Part shown: positions 35,868-44,908 of the stretch, piece after piece
How the letters are laid out: each line of letters starts with the position of its first letter
Position numbering within the stretch: position 1 is the stretch's first letter
The notes under the pieces: model-generated
Seen by the model: the letters and a program-made list of their open reading frames with translations, nothing else
The model's database searches: none
What the model was told of the DNA's origin: nothing
Translations under genes and position numbers: made by a program
From: Bacillus sp. CH30_1T
GTDB taxonomy: Bacteria; Bacillota; Bacilli; Bacillales; Bacillaceae_B
Length of the DNA: 64,000 nt
NCBI RefSeq assembly: GCF_008364765.1
Contig: NZ_VTUY01000002.1
Location: forward strand, 126,501 to 190,500
Reading direction: 5' to 3'

Positions 35868-35990
35868 TCATTTTTCAATGGCTTGGTTAATTAGTTGTTG
35901 AATTTCGACAAGATGCTCATAAGGTGCGTCTTGATAGATATAACGTATGGATTTTTTGATGCTCTTTGGCATTAGGTTGAAGCTTTTCAA
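35868..35990 (-). CDS. Small 40-aa basic protein upstream of the EPS operon
   Basis: TTG start at 35990 with AAGGAG 8 bases upstream; the product is MKSFNLMPKSIKKSIRYIYQ then DAPYEHLVEIQQLINQAIEK. It looks like a compact helical protein (two amphipathic helices). Not recognised. It sits before epsC with a hairpin between. An imperfect cre-like site (ATGAAAACGCTTTAG) lies about 55 bases upstream. Confidence 0.5.
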   Translation of the reverse strand: MKSFNLMPKSIKKSIRYIYQDAPYEHLVEIQQLINQAIEK

Positions 35991-36310
35991 CTAGAAATCT
36001 CCTTCTTACTCATTGCCTCTTAATAACAAAATATGAAACTATTTACTAAAGCGTTTTCATTGTTTTTCTTTACTTATTTCGATTAAAATTGTAAATGTGG
36101 GCATCTAACCCTTCCTCACATCCCACCAATGACGACGAGCGTCTAAGGTTAAAAACTTCTAGTCTTTACCCACGGTGTGACCGAGTGCCTCCATTGATAA
36201 CGGTAAGGAGACATTCCCAAAATTCTACTGTTGGTATTGTGCAACGTTCTATCTCTAATTTACCAACGACAATAGCACCTTAGGACCTTATTGATTCTAT
36301 TCTTCTATCA
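35991..36310. other. Intergenic region, no gene seen
   Basis: No coding region with a ribosome binding site, and no clear hairpin family, could be supported. It probably holds the promoter for the EPS genes to the left. Confidence 0.4.
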
Positions 36311-37078
36311 TTAAAAGATGCCCAGGAATTTTCTCTTTTTTATCTTCTCTGGTATCTCTTTATAGATATTCTTTCCTTCAATCAGCAGTTCTGCATTTTC
36401 TGTAAAGTAATAGATCATGTCTATTCCATACTTTTTCTCTAGGGTATCCATGGCTTCTTCCATTTTGAAAGAGCGATTATGTATATTGTGTGCGTCTGAC
36501 GCGATGAAGTGTGTCAGATTGGCTTCTATTAGTTGCTGTGAAAATTTCTGGATATTCTTGCCGAAATAGCCTGTCAGACTGGATGCTGTCAGTTGAGTTG
36601 CAGCGCCGTTTTTGACCAGGTTGTATAGCTTATCCGGCCGTTCGATTAGTTCTGCGTTTCGTTCGGGATGAACGATGATGGGGATCATCCCTTCATTTTG
36701 CAACTCGTAGAATAGTCTGTCTGTATATCTCGGTACTGAACTCGAAGGGAATTCAACAAATATGTATGGGGAAACTCGGTTTAATGGTAAAAGCTTTCCA
36801 CTATGGTAGTCTTCAATCATCTCTCCGTAAATTCTGCATTCCTGACCTGGCAGTACGGTTAAATTAATATTCTCTTGTTGCAAGTGATCATTCAGTTCAT
36901 CTACTTTATGGAGAATATCCACTTTCTCATTCTCGTACTTGCCGTTCATATGATGAGGAGTCGCGATGATCGTATGGATACCTTCCGACACCGCCTGCTT
37001 GGCCATATCGACACTATCCTGCATGGTTCGTGCTCCGTCGTCCACACCAGGTAAGATATGACTATGGATATCAATCAT
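36311..37078 (-). CDS. ywqE: PHP-type tyrosine-protein phosphatase (YwqE/CpsB-like)
   Basis: This 255-aa PHP-domain protein has MIDIHSHILPGVDDGA at the start (metal ligands), IIATPHHMNGKY, GQECRIYGEM, PIIVHPERNAEL and FIASDAHN. It dephosphorylates the BY-kinase encoded next to it, controlling polysaccharide chain production. The start at 37078 follows GAGGGGG; the ATG at 37084 lies directly on the ribosome binding site. Confidence 0.92.
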   Translation of the reverse strand: MIDIHSHILPGVDDGARTMQDSVDMAKQAVSEGIHTIIATPHHMNGKYENEKVDILHKVDELNDHLQQENINLTVLPGQECRIYGEMIEDYHSGKLLPLNRVSPYIFVEFPSSSVPRYTDRLFYELQNEGMIPIIVHPERNAELIERPDKLYNLVKNGAATQLTASSLTGYFGKNIQKFSQQLIEANLTHFIASDAHNIHNRSFKMEEAMDTLEKKYGIDMIYYFTENAELLIEGKNIYKEIPEKIKKRKFLGIF

Positions 37079-37197
37079 CGTCATCCCCCTCTCTTCACAC
37101 TTATTAGTTCTTTCGACTTATCTCAACATCTATTATTTTACTACACTAGGTATTTTTGTAAATGGGTGAAATTTGTCGAATGGTCACTATTTCATTG

Positions 37198-37902
37198 TTA
37201 TCTTTTACCATAATAGTAATAATAGTTTGTATCTTTGATCTCACGATTGTTCAGGATGACACCCAGCAGCTTTCCTTTTGCCGTTTGAAGGAGCTCTTTC
37301 GCTTTTTGTCCACTTTCAATTTCCGTTGTACCTGAACTAACGACCAGGATCGTCCCGTGACATTGGTTTGCCAATACTTGGGCGTCGGTTACGGCCAGGA
37401 TTGGCGGCGTATCAAAAATCACCATATCGTAATCTGCATAGACGTCAACAAGGAATTCTTCCATGGAACGTGAACTTAATAATTCAGCCGGATTTGGTGG
37501 TACCGGTCCGCATGTCAATAGATCCAGATGATCCACTTCCGTTGGGTGGATGACATCTCTTAACGTTTTCTGTCTTGTTAACACTGTCGTCAATCCGAAC
37601 GTATTCTGTACATTAAACGTATAATGAGCGGTCGGTTTACGCATATCCGCATCCACAAGTAGGACATTCTTTCCTTGCTGCGCAAACACGACGGCCATGT
37701 TTGCCGCTGTCGTGGATTTCCCTTCCCCCGGTCCGGATGAAGTGACCATGATCGAACGCATTTCCCGGTCTACCGATGAGAAGTTGATATTCGTACGAAT
37801 CGTTTTATACTGCTCGGAAATGGGAGACTTAGGGGCCGTAATCGTAATCAACTTACGCTTCGTCTTCATCATGAGCTTCTGTAATTTCTTCGCTTTACCC
37901 AA
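37198..37902 (-). CDS. ywqD: BY-type tyrosine kinase (CpsD/YwqD-like)
   Basis: This roughly 234-aa protein has SPISEQYKTIRTNINFSSVDREMRSIMVTSSGPGEGKSTTAANMAVVFAQQGKNVLLVDADMRKP (Walker A and A') and a Walker B-like DMVIFDTPP. A tyrosine cluster at the C-terminus (NYYYYYGKR) is the autophosphorylation tail. TTG 37902 follows AGAGGTGAG; GTG starts at 37911 and 37920 are also open. It overlaps the Wzz-like gene, its activating partner. Confidence 0.92.
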   Translation of the reverse strand: MGKAKKLQKLMMKTKRKLITITAPKSPISEQYKTIRTNINFSSVDREMRSIMVTSSGPGEGKSTTAANMAVVFAQQGKNVLLVDADMRKPTAHYTFNVQNTFGLTTVLTRQKTLRDVIHPTEVDHLDLLTCGPVPPNPAELLSSRSMEEFLVDVYADYDMVIFDTPPILAVTDAQVLANQCHGTILVVSSGTTEIESGQKAKELLQTAKGKLLGVILNNREIKDTNYYYYYGKR

Positions 37903-38641
37903 CTCTCTCACCTCTTTCACGTGATGGTCGATCGGAACGGCTGTTTCCTTTCCTCTCTTCCTTCTGATCTTCTATTCTTGCAATCGAACCTAATACAGGA
38001 AGCCCTAATAACTTTTCCACTTCTTGTTCCGTTTTGATCGTATTGTCGAGGAATTCAAGTAAGAAGGCAATGCCCACTCCGATCATCAATCCGACCACTG
38101 CAGCAATCGCGATGTTCAGCAGTGGTTTTGGTTTGATTGGGGATTGTTTTTCCCCAACTTCGGCTTTTGCCAGGATGCTTACGTTATCTACATTCATAAT
38201 CTTTGTGATTTCAGTTTGAAAGACTTCCGCTGTCTTGTTGGCAATATCCGCCGCAGTTTGCGGGTCCGTATCTGTAACGGAAAGGTTGATTACCTGAGAT
38301 TCCGCTTCACTGCCTACTGTGATTTTTTGATTCAATTGAGATGCGTTCAAATCCAGGTTTAAATCGGAAGCAACTTTTTCAAGAATCGCTGGACTTTTAA
38401 TGATGACATTATATGTATTAATCAACTGCAGATTCGTTTGGATTTCACCTGGATTGTATGCAGGCTGTTCCGATTTCGCTTGGTTGACCAGCAACTGAGT
38501 CGATGATTGATAAATCGGCGTCAAAAGAAAAAAACTGACCGCTCCACTCACCAAGATCGCTGTCAGGGTAATTAAAATAATTAAACTCATGCGCTTTCGT
38601 AACGTCTCCATCAACTCGCGCAAACTGATTGTTTCTTCCAT
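37895..38641 (-). CDS. ywqC: Wzz-type chain-length modulator (YwqC/EpsA-like)
   Basis: This 248-aa protein has two membrane helices (about residues 18-40 and 175-198) around an extracytoplasmic Wzz domain, with the second-helix PIKPKPLLNIAIAAVVGLMIGVGIAFLLEFLDNTIKTEQEVEKLLGLPVLG motif. It activates the BY-kinase and sets chain length. First gene of the EPS cluster, with a strong AGGAGG. Confidence 0.92.
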   Translation of the reverse strand: MEETISLRELMETLRKRMSLIILITLTAILVSGAVSFFLLTPIYQSSTQLLVNQAKSEQPAYNPGEIQTNLQLINTYNVIIKSPAILEKVASDLNLDLNASQLNQKITVGSEAESQVINLSVTDTDPQTAADIANKTAEVFQTEITKIMNVDNVSILAKAEVGEKQSPIKPKPLLNIAIAAVVGLMIGVGIAFLLEFLDNTIKTEQEVEKLLGLPVLGSIARIEDQKEERKGNSRSDRPSRERGERVG

Positions 38642-38844
38642 AACTTCCTCCTAATAATAGAAAAAATATGTAAAATAATTTCAGATCCTGTTGTATTTTC
38701 AGTCGTTTGTTGTCATAATTTTAATAAAAATGCAAGATTTCCATACTTATCTATTAAACTACAAATTTTGCTAATTGAAAAGGGAAAATAGGGAATTGGA
38801 AATGATTTCTTTACTCTTTTTCATAATAAAAGGGGGCAATAAGT

Positions 38845-39624
38845 ATGAAAACCTTTTCATTGATAATCTTAGCCATCGGGTGTGCCGCAGTACTCTTTTA
38901 CGGGAATCAGTACTGGGAGGAAAGAACTTCCCCCTCTGCACCTGAAAACCATTCAGCGAATGTGGAAGGAACCGATACCGAAGAAGTATCGGAAACTGCC
39001 GACTATGAAACGCTCATAGAGAATTGGCCGGAACAAGCCAAGGCTTCGTTCCAAAAAGCTCTTAAGGAAGGGACTCCTTATCGACTGGCCCTTGTCGGTT
39101 CGACTGCGCTTGGCGAAGGTGAAAACGGTTGGGGGGAGCAAGTGAAAGACGAACTCGAAAATGCCTTTGATGGAAAACTGGAAGTGGAAATCTATGCATA
39201 CGATACCACTTCGATCGAGTTTGTGAACGGAGAGGATGCAGATGAAGTACTGAGCACCGACCCGGACCTTGTCCTACTCGAACCATTCGCCCTCAGCGAC
39301 AACTCAAACCTGGTTGGTTCCAAGAACAATCACGAAAGCATCCAAATCTTCAAGAGAAAATTGAATGAGCAGAATGAAGAAGCTGTCCTGGTGCTTCAAC
39401 CAACACACCCGATCGTCGGAGCCACCTACTATCCGAAGCAAATCGAAGAATTAAAGGCCTTTGCCGAAGACCAGAACATCCCCTACCTGGACCATTGGAC
39501 AGCTTGGCCTGAGGAGGATGCCTTGTCTGCTTATTTAGTGGAGTCACAGGAAACACCGAATGAGGAAGGTCATGAAGTGTGGGCGAAGTATCTTCTAGAA
39601 TACTTTATTGCTGACGAAGAATGA
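38845..39624 (+). CDS. Membrane-anchored SGNH/GDSL-like hydrolase
   Basis: This 259-aa protein has an N-terminal signal-anchor (about 1-20), an acidic linker, and an SGNH-like domain: YRLALVGSTALGEGENGWG (block I, here GST), DLVLLEP (block near residue 150) and PNEEGHEVWAKYLLEYF (acid/His block at the end). Such proteins are deacetylases or acyl esterases acting on cell-surface polysaccharides; it is divergent from the EPS cluster. Substrate not known. Confidence 0.72.
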   Translation: MKTFSLIILAIGCAAVLFYGNQYWEERTSPSAPENHSANVEGTDTEEVSETADYETLIENWPEQAKASFQKALKEGTPYRLALVGSTALGEGENGWGEQVKDELENAFDGKLEVEIYAYDTTSIEFVNGEDADEVLSTDPDLVLLEPFALSDNSNLVGSKNNHESIQIFKRKLNEQNEEAVLVLQPTHPIVGATYYPKQIEELKAFAEDQNIPYLDHWTAWPEEDALSAYLVESQETPNEEGHEVWAKYLLEYFIADEE

Positions 39625-39648
39625 TCACTTATTTGTAAAGAGGGTGAC

Positions 39649-39945
39649 ATGCCGTTGAAGAAGTTCATAGGGCCGTTGATTTTAACCTTCCTTATTACAG
39701 GTTGTTCGGATAGTGATGGAACACGGAGTGATAATGCCGGAGATATTCTATCCCGGGATGATGCGGAAGTTCTGGTGTATAACGAACTTAGCGAAGAAGA
39801 CAAACAGATATATACCATCGACTTCTATAAGGAAGAGGGAACCAAGTATTACATCAGGGTGTACGAAGAAGTAAATGGTGAAATCAACGTCAGAGAGAAA
39901 TACACTGTGGATTTTCATACAGAGGAATTAAAACGGATTGATTAG
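39649..39945 (+). CDS. Small putative lipoprotein
   Basis: This 98-aa protein has a short signal peptide with lipobox LITGC (Cys near residue 19) and an acidic, strand-rich remainder (YYIRVYEEVNGEINVREKYTVDF). It follows the SGNH gene by 25 bases, with an AGAGGGTGAC ribosome binding site. Not recognised. Confidence 0.65.
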   Translation: MPLKKFIGPLILTFLITGCSDSDGTRSDNAGDILSRDDAEVLVYNELSEEDKQIYTIDFYKEEGTKYYIRVYEEVNGEINVREKYTVDFHTEELKRID

Positions 39946-39951
39946 TTTAAG

Positions 39952-40267
39952 AAAGAGGCTGGGACAAAAGTGTTTTAGTCTAAGTGAAACTCGAAGAAAT
40001 CTGCTTCCTAGTAGGCAGATTTCTTCGGGTTTATTATTTATATTCTGAACATTTGATTTTAGCTGTTTCCAGCGGTTGATTGGAGTGCAAGACGAAGACT
40101 CCTGCGGGAAGAGTAGCTTATGTGAGACCCCGCAGGCTTGCCGAGGAGGCTCACGGGCTACCCGCGGAAAGCGTAGTCTTGCACGGAAATCATAAGCGGT
40201 ATTAAGAACCCAAACTTCTATTGTTCGTCTTTTTACCGTGGTTTTTTAGTTTTGTCCCAGCGTCTTT
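39952..40267. repeat. Inverted-repeat-bounded Bacillus intergenic element (about 315 bp)
   Basis: The ends AAAGAGGCTGGGACAAAA and TTTTGTCCCAGCGTCTTT are inverted copies with few mismatches. Inside are a strong hairpin (CGAAGAAATCTGC with its complement, 39992-40029) and a core with GAAGACTCCTGCGGG, GACCCCGCAGGC, GAGGAGGCTCACGGGCTACCCGCGGAAAG-type motifs known to me as a common intergenic repeat in Bacillus and Geobacillus genomes. No coding capacity. It is probably a non-autonomous mobile or REP-type element. Confidence 0.8.
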
Positions 40268-40343
40268 TATTTTTAAATTTCCAGACAGGTATTAAAGCCC
40301 AGGATGAGGAATAGATAAGGACTACTTAATCGAGGTGAACCCA

Positions 40344-40520
40344 ATGTCTTATACCCTATTTATCTCCATCGCTCTTATTATTGCTGTCCTCTTTTCTTTT
40401 GCGGCCTGGTTCAACACCCAGCTGATCATAAGGGAATTAACAGATATGAAGAAACAATTACATATAAAGGATGAGAGAAAATCATCCTTTCTCGACCATG
40501 ACCTTGATCAGGAAAAATGA
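40344..40520 (+). CDS. Small single-pass membrane protein
   Basis: This 58-aa protein has one N-terminal helix (SYTLFISIALIIAVLFSFAAWF) and a charged cytoplasmic tail that may be coiled (NTQLIIRELTDMKKQLHIKDERK). The start at 40344 is placed by GAGGTG upstream. Not recognised. Confidence 0.55.
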   Translation: MSYTLFISIALIIAVLFSFAAWFNTQLIIRELTDMKKQLHIKDERKSSFLDHDLDQEK

Positions 40521-40607
40521 CATTTTGACAGTAAAAAATTCTATCAATTTTCCTCTTAATCTGATATGGTAATCATTAGGTTGCGAAAAAGGTGAGGGTA
40601 CAAATTA

Positions 40608-41543
40608 ATGAGAGTAGATAAACATAAACGAAGTAAAAAACGCAAATGGTTAAAGGTCGTAGGCATTCTCTTTCTGCTGATGCTGCTTGGTGGCGGTGCT
40701 TACGCTTATAGCATCTATCATTCTTTAAACAGCGCGGTCGAAACGATGCACAGCCCGATCGAACGGGAGGTGTCTTCTAAACGTTCGAAAGAAGTGACAT
40801 TTAAAGATAAAGAACCTTTCTCCGTCCTCTTACTAGGGGTGGACGAGCGGGAAAACGACAAAGGCCGATCGGATTCCATGATCGTACTGACGGTGAACCC
40901 TGATACGAAATCCGTGAAGATGATCTCGATCCCACGTGATACATTGACAGACATTGTCGGACATGGGACACGGGATAAAATCAACCACGCCTATGCATTC
41001 GGCGGTGTCGAGATGGCCATGGACACAGTAGAGGAATTACTCGATATTCCCATCGACTACTATGCCCAGATCAACATGGAAGGCTTTGAAGATATCGTCA
41101 ATGCTGTAGGCGGCGTGACGGTGAACAATGATCTGAACTTCAGTTACGGCGGCTATTCCTTTGAAGAAGGAAAGTTAACGTTGAGCGGGAAGGAAGCACT
41201 TGCCTTCTCCCGTATGAGATACGAAGATCCCCGCGGCGATTTCGGTCGTCAGCTGAGACAGCGCGAAGTCATCCAGGGCGTCATTCGTGAAGGTGCCAGC
41301 GTATCAAGCCTATGGAATTTCGATAATATCTTCGATGCCTTAGGAAACAACGTGAAAACGAACTTGAAGTTTCAAGAAATGGTCGATATCCAGAAGCATT
41401 ACAAATCTGCCTCTAAGGATATTGAACAGATCCAGATCAAAACAGGTTCCGGTACGAAGATTGACGGGATTTATTATTATGTGATCCCTGATGAAGAATT
41501 GAGCGAGATTCAGGGTACTCTTCAGGAACACCTGGAAATATAA
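40608..41543 (+). CDS. LytR-CpsA-Psr (LCP) family ligase
   Basis: This 311-aa protein has a basic N-terminus, one membrane helix (about 14-34) and an external LCP domain with DKEPFSVLLLGVDERENDKGRSDSMIVLTVNP, SIPRDTLTDI, and HAYAFGGVEMAMDTVEELLDIPIDYYAQINMEGF. The Arg/Asp residues are those that bind polyprenyl pyrophosphate. LCP proteins attach teichoic acid or capsule to peptidoglycan. Near an EPS cluster, it may anchor that polymer. A strong terminator follows. Confidence 0.92.
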   Translation: MRVDKHKRSKKRKWLKVVGILFLLMLLGGGAYAYSIYHSLNSAVETMHSPIEREVSSKRSKEVTFKDKEPFSVLLLGVDERENDKGRSDSMIVLTVNPDTKSVKMISIPRDTLTDIVGHGTRDKINHAYAFGGVEMAMDTVEELLDIPIDYYAQINMEGFEDIVNAVGGVTVNNDLNFSYGGYSFEEGKLTLSGKEALAFSRMRYEDPRGDFGRQLRQREVIQGVIREGASVSSLWNFDNIFDALGNNVKTNLKFQEMVDIQKHYKSASKDIEQIQIKTGSGTKIDGIYYYVIPDEELSEIQGTLQEHLEI

Positions 41544-41549
41544 ATAGGA

Positions 41550-41584
41550 AAAAGCTAAGGATGCGATGGCTCCTTAGCTTTTTT
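41550..41584. terminator. Terminator between LCP and DUF6241 genes
   Basis: AAAGCTAAGGA / TCCTTAGCTTT with a 9-base loop and a T-run; A-run on the other side makes it bidirectional for the convergent gene. Confidence 0.85.
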
Positions 41585-41586
41585 CT

Positions 41587-42135
41587 TTATCTCTTTTCTC
41601 TTTTTTGTTTATTGACGTAGGCCTCTTCTTCTTTAGACGATAGTAATCCAGTCGCTTTCCCTATCGTTCCCTCCTGGATTCTCCAAACCTTATTGTGATC
41701 ACTGACTGCATCAGAGAAATCCCCTTCTTTCCAGCTCGTCAAGATATCCTTGTATGTTCCCTCATGTTTATATTTGTTGATTTCTAATTGATTCAGCAAA
41801 TAATCAATCCGTTCATCGGTGATTTCGAAGAATGACCACTTCTCCTTTGCCGCTACCTTTTGATGACTCATGGCATGTATGTACTGTTGCATAAGATTTT
41901 CACTTAACGGGGTCTTCACTTCCTCACCAAATGGATTACCACCCTTGCTCACTTTCTTGGCCTCTCCATCGTCATTCATCTCTACCCCAGCCGCTTGTTC
42001 CGCGTTCCCATCAGCTGTCCGGGTCCCGTCATTTCCTGCCCTGTTCATATCCAAACTCCCGACAGCTATATAAACACCTAAAGCCGTTAACAGGAGTACA
42101 CTCCCTATGATGATACCGACTACCTTTTTACTCAT
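41587..42135 (-). CDS. DUF6241-like membrane-anchored protein
   Basis: This 182-aa protein has an N-terminal signal-anchor (KKVVGIIIGSVLLLTALGVYIAVG), a low-complexity linker, and a conserved domain with NPFGEEVKTPLSENLMQQYIHAMSHQKVAAKEKWSFFEIT and GTIGKATGLLSSKEEEAYV, patterns I associate with DUF6241. Function not known. Confidence 0.7.
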   Translation of the reverse strand: MSKKVVGIIIGSVLLLTALGVYIAVGSLDMNRAGNDGTRTADGNAEQAAGVEMNDDGEAKKVSKGGNPFGEEVKTPLSENLMQQYIHAMSHQKVAAKEKWSFFEITDERIDYLLNQLEINKYKHEGTYKDILTSWKEGDFSDAVSDHNKVWRIQEGTIGKATGLLSSKEEEAYVNKQKREKR

Positions 42136-42358
42136 GGCCTTGTCTCCCCCTCGTATGCGCTGAAGCTATACTTCCACTATTTTCTGTATGTAGTAATCTT
42201 CTATGTGTTGGGCTATTAGTCCTTCTAGTATTTTAAAATAGAATCCTTATCTTACCATATAATGAAAGATAGTCGCTACGTTGGTTGTCATATCCGACTT
42301 ACTTCCGTATAATGATTTAATGTTTGTAAAATGATTTCCAATCTACATAAAGGGAGTT

Positions 42359-43534
42359 TTGATAGATTTGAAGAATCAGACGTGGTTGTCCGTTCAATTC
42401 TTTGCGATTTTTTTCACATGGGGAATTTTCATCCCTTATTGGACAGCGTGGCTGGTGGAAAGCAAGGACTTTTCCATATCGGCTGCAAGTACGGTGATTG
42501 CGGTTGGAATGATTGCGCGGTCGTTTTCGAGCTTTTTCTTATTTCCGAAGTTGAGTCAGACGGTTTCGTTGGGTCGTTTATCAAGATGGCTTGTATTGAT
42601 TTCCGGTGCTTCATTGCTAATGTTCCTGCCTATGAATTCTTTCGGGATGATTTTGGTGTGTATGGTGTTATTCAGCCTGGTGTATCCGATGCTGCTTCCC
42701 ATGGTTGAGAGCATGGCGGTTGTCATGATGAAGAAAGATGGTATCGATTATGGACGGAGCCGTTCGTGGGGATCGATTGGGTATACGGTTGCTTTGCTTG
42801 CCGTTGGATTTTTGACTTCCATTTTTACCGAGGGAGCTGTGATTTATCTGTTGTTCGGTGGGATTTTGGTGATATTGCTCTCATCTCTTGCGAAGTTACC
42901 CCAGTCTATGAGTGGGACCCGGAGGCAGGAAAAGCTTTCTTATCGGGGTTTGTTGAAGTCCCGTAAGTTTGTCTGGGCAATGGTGATTGTCGTGTTAATT
43001 CAGGGAGCACATGCTTCTTACTATAATTATGGTGTCCTTTATTTGAAAGAATTAGATGTCAGCGCCGTTTATATCGGTGTGATTTTAAATATTGCCGTGC
43101 TATCTGAAATTCTGTTCTTCGCGATTTCAGATCGACTCTTAAAAGGGAAAAGTATTTCTGTCATGTTTATAATAGCAGCAGGGGCTGCTGTGACGCGTTG
43201 GACTTTGTTGTTCCTATTCCCCAGCACCCCTGTGTTCATCTTTACCCAAATCTTTCACTCACTAACCTTCGGATTAACCCATTACGCATTTATGCGATTA
43301 ATTTATGAAGAATTGGAGAGTAAAGACATCCCTGCTGCCCAGGGAGTGTATACTTCGTTGGGTATGGGATTGAGTACCGCGATTCTGACGTTTATCGGTG
43401 GATTCTTGTATGATTTGTCCCCGGGTGCTTCGTTTCTGGGAATGGCTGTTGTGGTTCTTCCTTGCGTGGTTCTTGGCGGGTGGATGTATTGGAAGTATGA
43501 TCGTGGGGCGGATGGTGTGCTTGATTATAAATAG
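42359..43534 (+). CDS. MFS transporter
   Basis: This 391-aa protein has 12 membrane helices and looks like the PPP/nucleoside-permease-like MFS branch (FFTWGIFIPYWTAWLVESKDFS, RSRSWGSIGYTVALLAVGFL motif, and FIFTQIFHSLTFGLTHYAFMR). Substrate not known; the HcaT/YwbF-type proteins are the nearest I recall. Start at TTG 42359 or 42368 near AAAGGGAG. Confidence 0.82.
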   Translation: MIDLKNQTWLSVQFFAIFFTWGIFIPYWTAWLVESKDFSISAASTVIAVGMIARSFSSFFLFPKLSQTVSLGRLSRWLVLISGASLLMFLPMNSFGMILVCMVLFSLVYPMLLPMVESMAVVMMKKDGIDYGRSRSWGSIGYTVALLAVGFLTSIFTEGAVIYLLFGGILVILLSSLAKLPQSMSGTRRQEKLSYRGLLKSRKFVWAMVIVVLIQGAHASYYNYGVLYLKELDVSAVYIGVILNIAVLSEILFFAISDRLLKGKSISVMFIIAAGAAVTRWTLLFLFPSTPVFIFTQIFHSLTFGLTHYAFMRLIYEELESKDIPAAQGVYTSLGMGLSTAILTFIGGFLYDLSPGASFLGMAVVVLPCVVLGGWMYWKYDRGADGVLDYK

Positions 43535-43577
43535 AGTGTTTGTGGACCGTTCGGGATGTGGATTCCGGGCGGTTTTT

Positions 43578-44540
43578 TTATTGGAAGACCTTTGTGTAAA
43601 CCGCTCCCCTTGTGGAACCGGTTTTTTTTACGTTTAGTGATTTCAGAATTTCCGCTGCCGTTTTGGCTGAAGGCAAATGAAGAAAATTTCTCAGTTCCTG
43701 ATTGGTGATAGAGGGTTTGATGAGGAGAAAGTAGTCTTCGATGGCTTGGAGGTGAGCCGTTTTAGATAAGTGGCAGCACCCTGGACAGAGCCAGGTTCCT
43801 ATTTTTCTTATCATGATCTGGGTGCACTTTTGGCATTGGACACCTTTGATGAGATCGGACTCCGTCAGCTGGTAGGTGGGAAGGATCGATGAGTATGCTG
43901 ATTGATGCTGGTTCAGGAGGAGTCTCTTCACTTTTTTGAGATCGATGACTTCACGTGTGTATTGCGTGTTCATCTTACTGATTTCACTCACGATAGTTTG
44001 GGCATGGATCATTTTGTCGTATGGCGGGATCCGTTTGTGACCGGGTGCCATTTTGAGTATGGTGGCCGGATTACTAATGGCCACGAGGAATTCTATCGGT
44101 GGACACGGCAACTTATTATTGTAGAACCATCTTTGGAGAAATAGTTTCTGGCGGTTAGCCTGGGTGATGGGATCAGGATAGCCAGTTTCAATTCCACCCA
44201 ACAGCTTGGATAGCTGATTGAATTCAGGATCAATGGTCAGGATCCCGGCTATATTTTTAATTTCAATCGGGAGGGCGTAATAGGGCGTGACCAGAAGACT
44301 ATCAATCTGAAAATAATCCGGAGCGAGTGGCAGTCTGAGATCGTTTAAAATCATATATTTCTTATCCGTCAGGAAACTTAAATGATAATCCACCGTCTTC
44401 TCACCATTGTATCCGGCTTTTCGTTTTTTAAGATCCTGTTCAATGAGGGGTCTCTTCGGGTGTTCAAGCGGGTTCAGCCTATGAAGTAAGGCTTCTGTTT
44501 GGAGGAGTTTGATGGGAGGGGTTCGTTTTTTCACATTCAA
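43578..44540 (-). CDS. NERD (nuclease-related) domain protein
   Basis: This roughly 320-aa protein has a NERD domain (about 45-160: AGYNGEKTVDYHLSFLTDKKYMILNDLRL, FQIDSLLVTPYYALPIEIKNIAG with the D-(E/Q)xK-type PIEIKN core) and a C-terminal zinc ribbon (VQCQKCTQIMIRKIGTWLCPGC) with a helical end. NERD resembles a nuclease fold; physiological role unclear. Starts at TTG 44540, GTG 44534 or GTG 44552 are all possible. Confidence 0.78.
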   Translation of the reverse strand: MNVKKRTPPIKLLQTEALLHRLNPLEHPKRPLIEQDLKKRKAGYNGEKTVDYHLSFLTDKKYMILNDLRLPLAPDYFQIDSLLVTPYYALPIEIKNIAGILTIDPEFNQLSKLLGGIETGYPDPITQANRQKLFLQRWFYNNKLPCPPIEFLVAISNPATILKMAPGHKRIPPYDKMIHAQTIVSEISKMNTQYTREVIDLKKVKRLLLNQHQSAYSSILPTYQLTESDLIKGVQCQKCTQIMIRKIGTWLCPGCCHLSKTAHLQAIEDYFLLIKPSITNQELRNFLHLPSAKTAAEILKSLNVKKTGSTRGAVYTKVFQ

Positions 44541-44720
44541 ATTGGGGGTCACTCCTTTGGGGATTGGTTTATAGAATAGTTCTGCTTTTTGGCTAAAAAT
44601 CCTGCTTTTTGATGAAATTTTGTTTTGGATTGTCTGTTTTAGCTGGGATAGAGTTCATTTTCTGGGCTTCATGCCGGATGAGGGAGTGAATTCCTTTCTG
44701 TTACGATTCTTCGCGAGAAA

Positions 44721-44830
44721 ATCATGCGGGTTTTAGCAATAATCGTGCGGAAATCACGACTATCATGCGGCATTCGAGATTATCATGCCACACTTTGATT
44801 AATCATGCGGCTTTCCAAATAATCGTGCCA
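44721..44830. repeat. Array 1 of the 20-bp periodic repeat
   Basis: AATCATGCGG-type units begin near 44720, 44741, 44761, 44781, 44801 and 44821, a period of 20 bases. It is the inverse of the CCGCATGATT units at 55021 and 60505. The flank (about 44600-44700) also resembles the flank of array 2. No gene lies in 44541-44908. Confidence 0.8.
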
Positions 44831-44908
44831 CGGTGTCGAATTTTCTTTACTTGACGAACCAAAAAACAAAACGCCCCACCCCTTACAGGCAGGACGTTCC
44901 TATCAAAC

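Noticed and set aside
36046..36060. cre-like site upstream of the 40-aa gene
   Set aside because: ATGAAAACGCTTTAG lacks the last two conserved bases; too weak to list as a feature.
42331..42708. Plus-strand frame of 125 codons at the start of the MFS gene
   Set aside because: Different frame of the transporter gene, rich in Phe/Cys in the way shadow frames are.
44721..44830. 20-bp arrays as a CRISPR
   Set aside because: Units are contiguous and degenerate, with no unique spacers of 30-40 bases and no cas genes.
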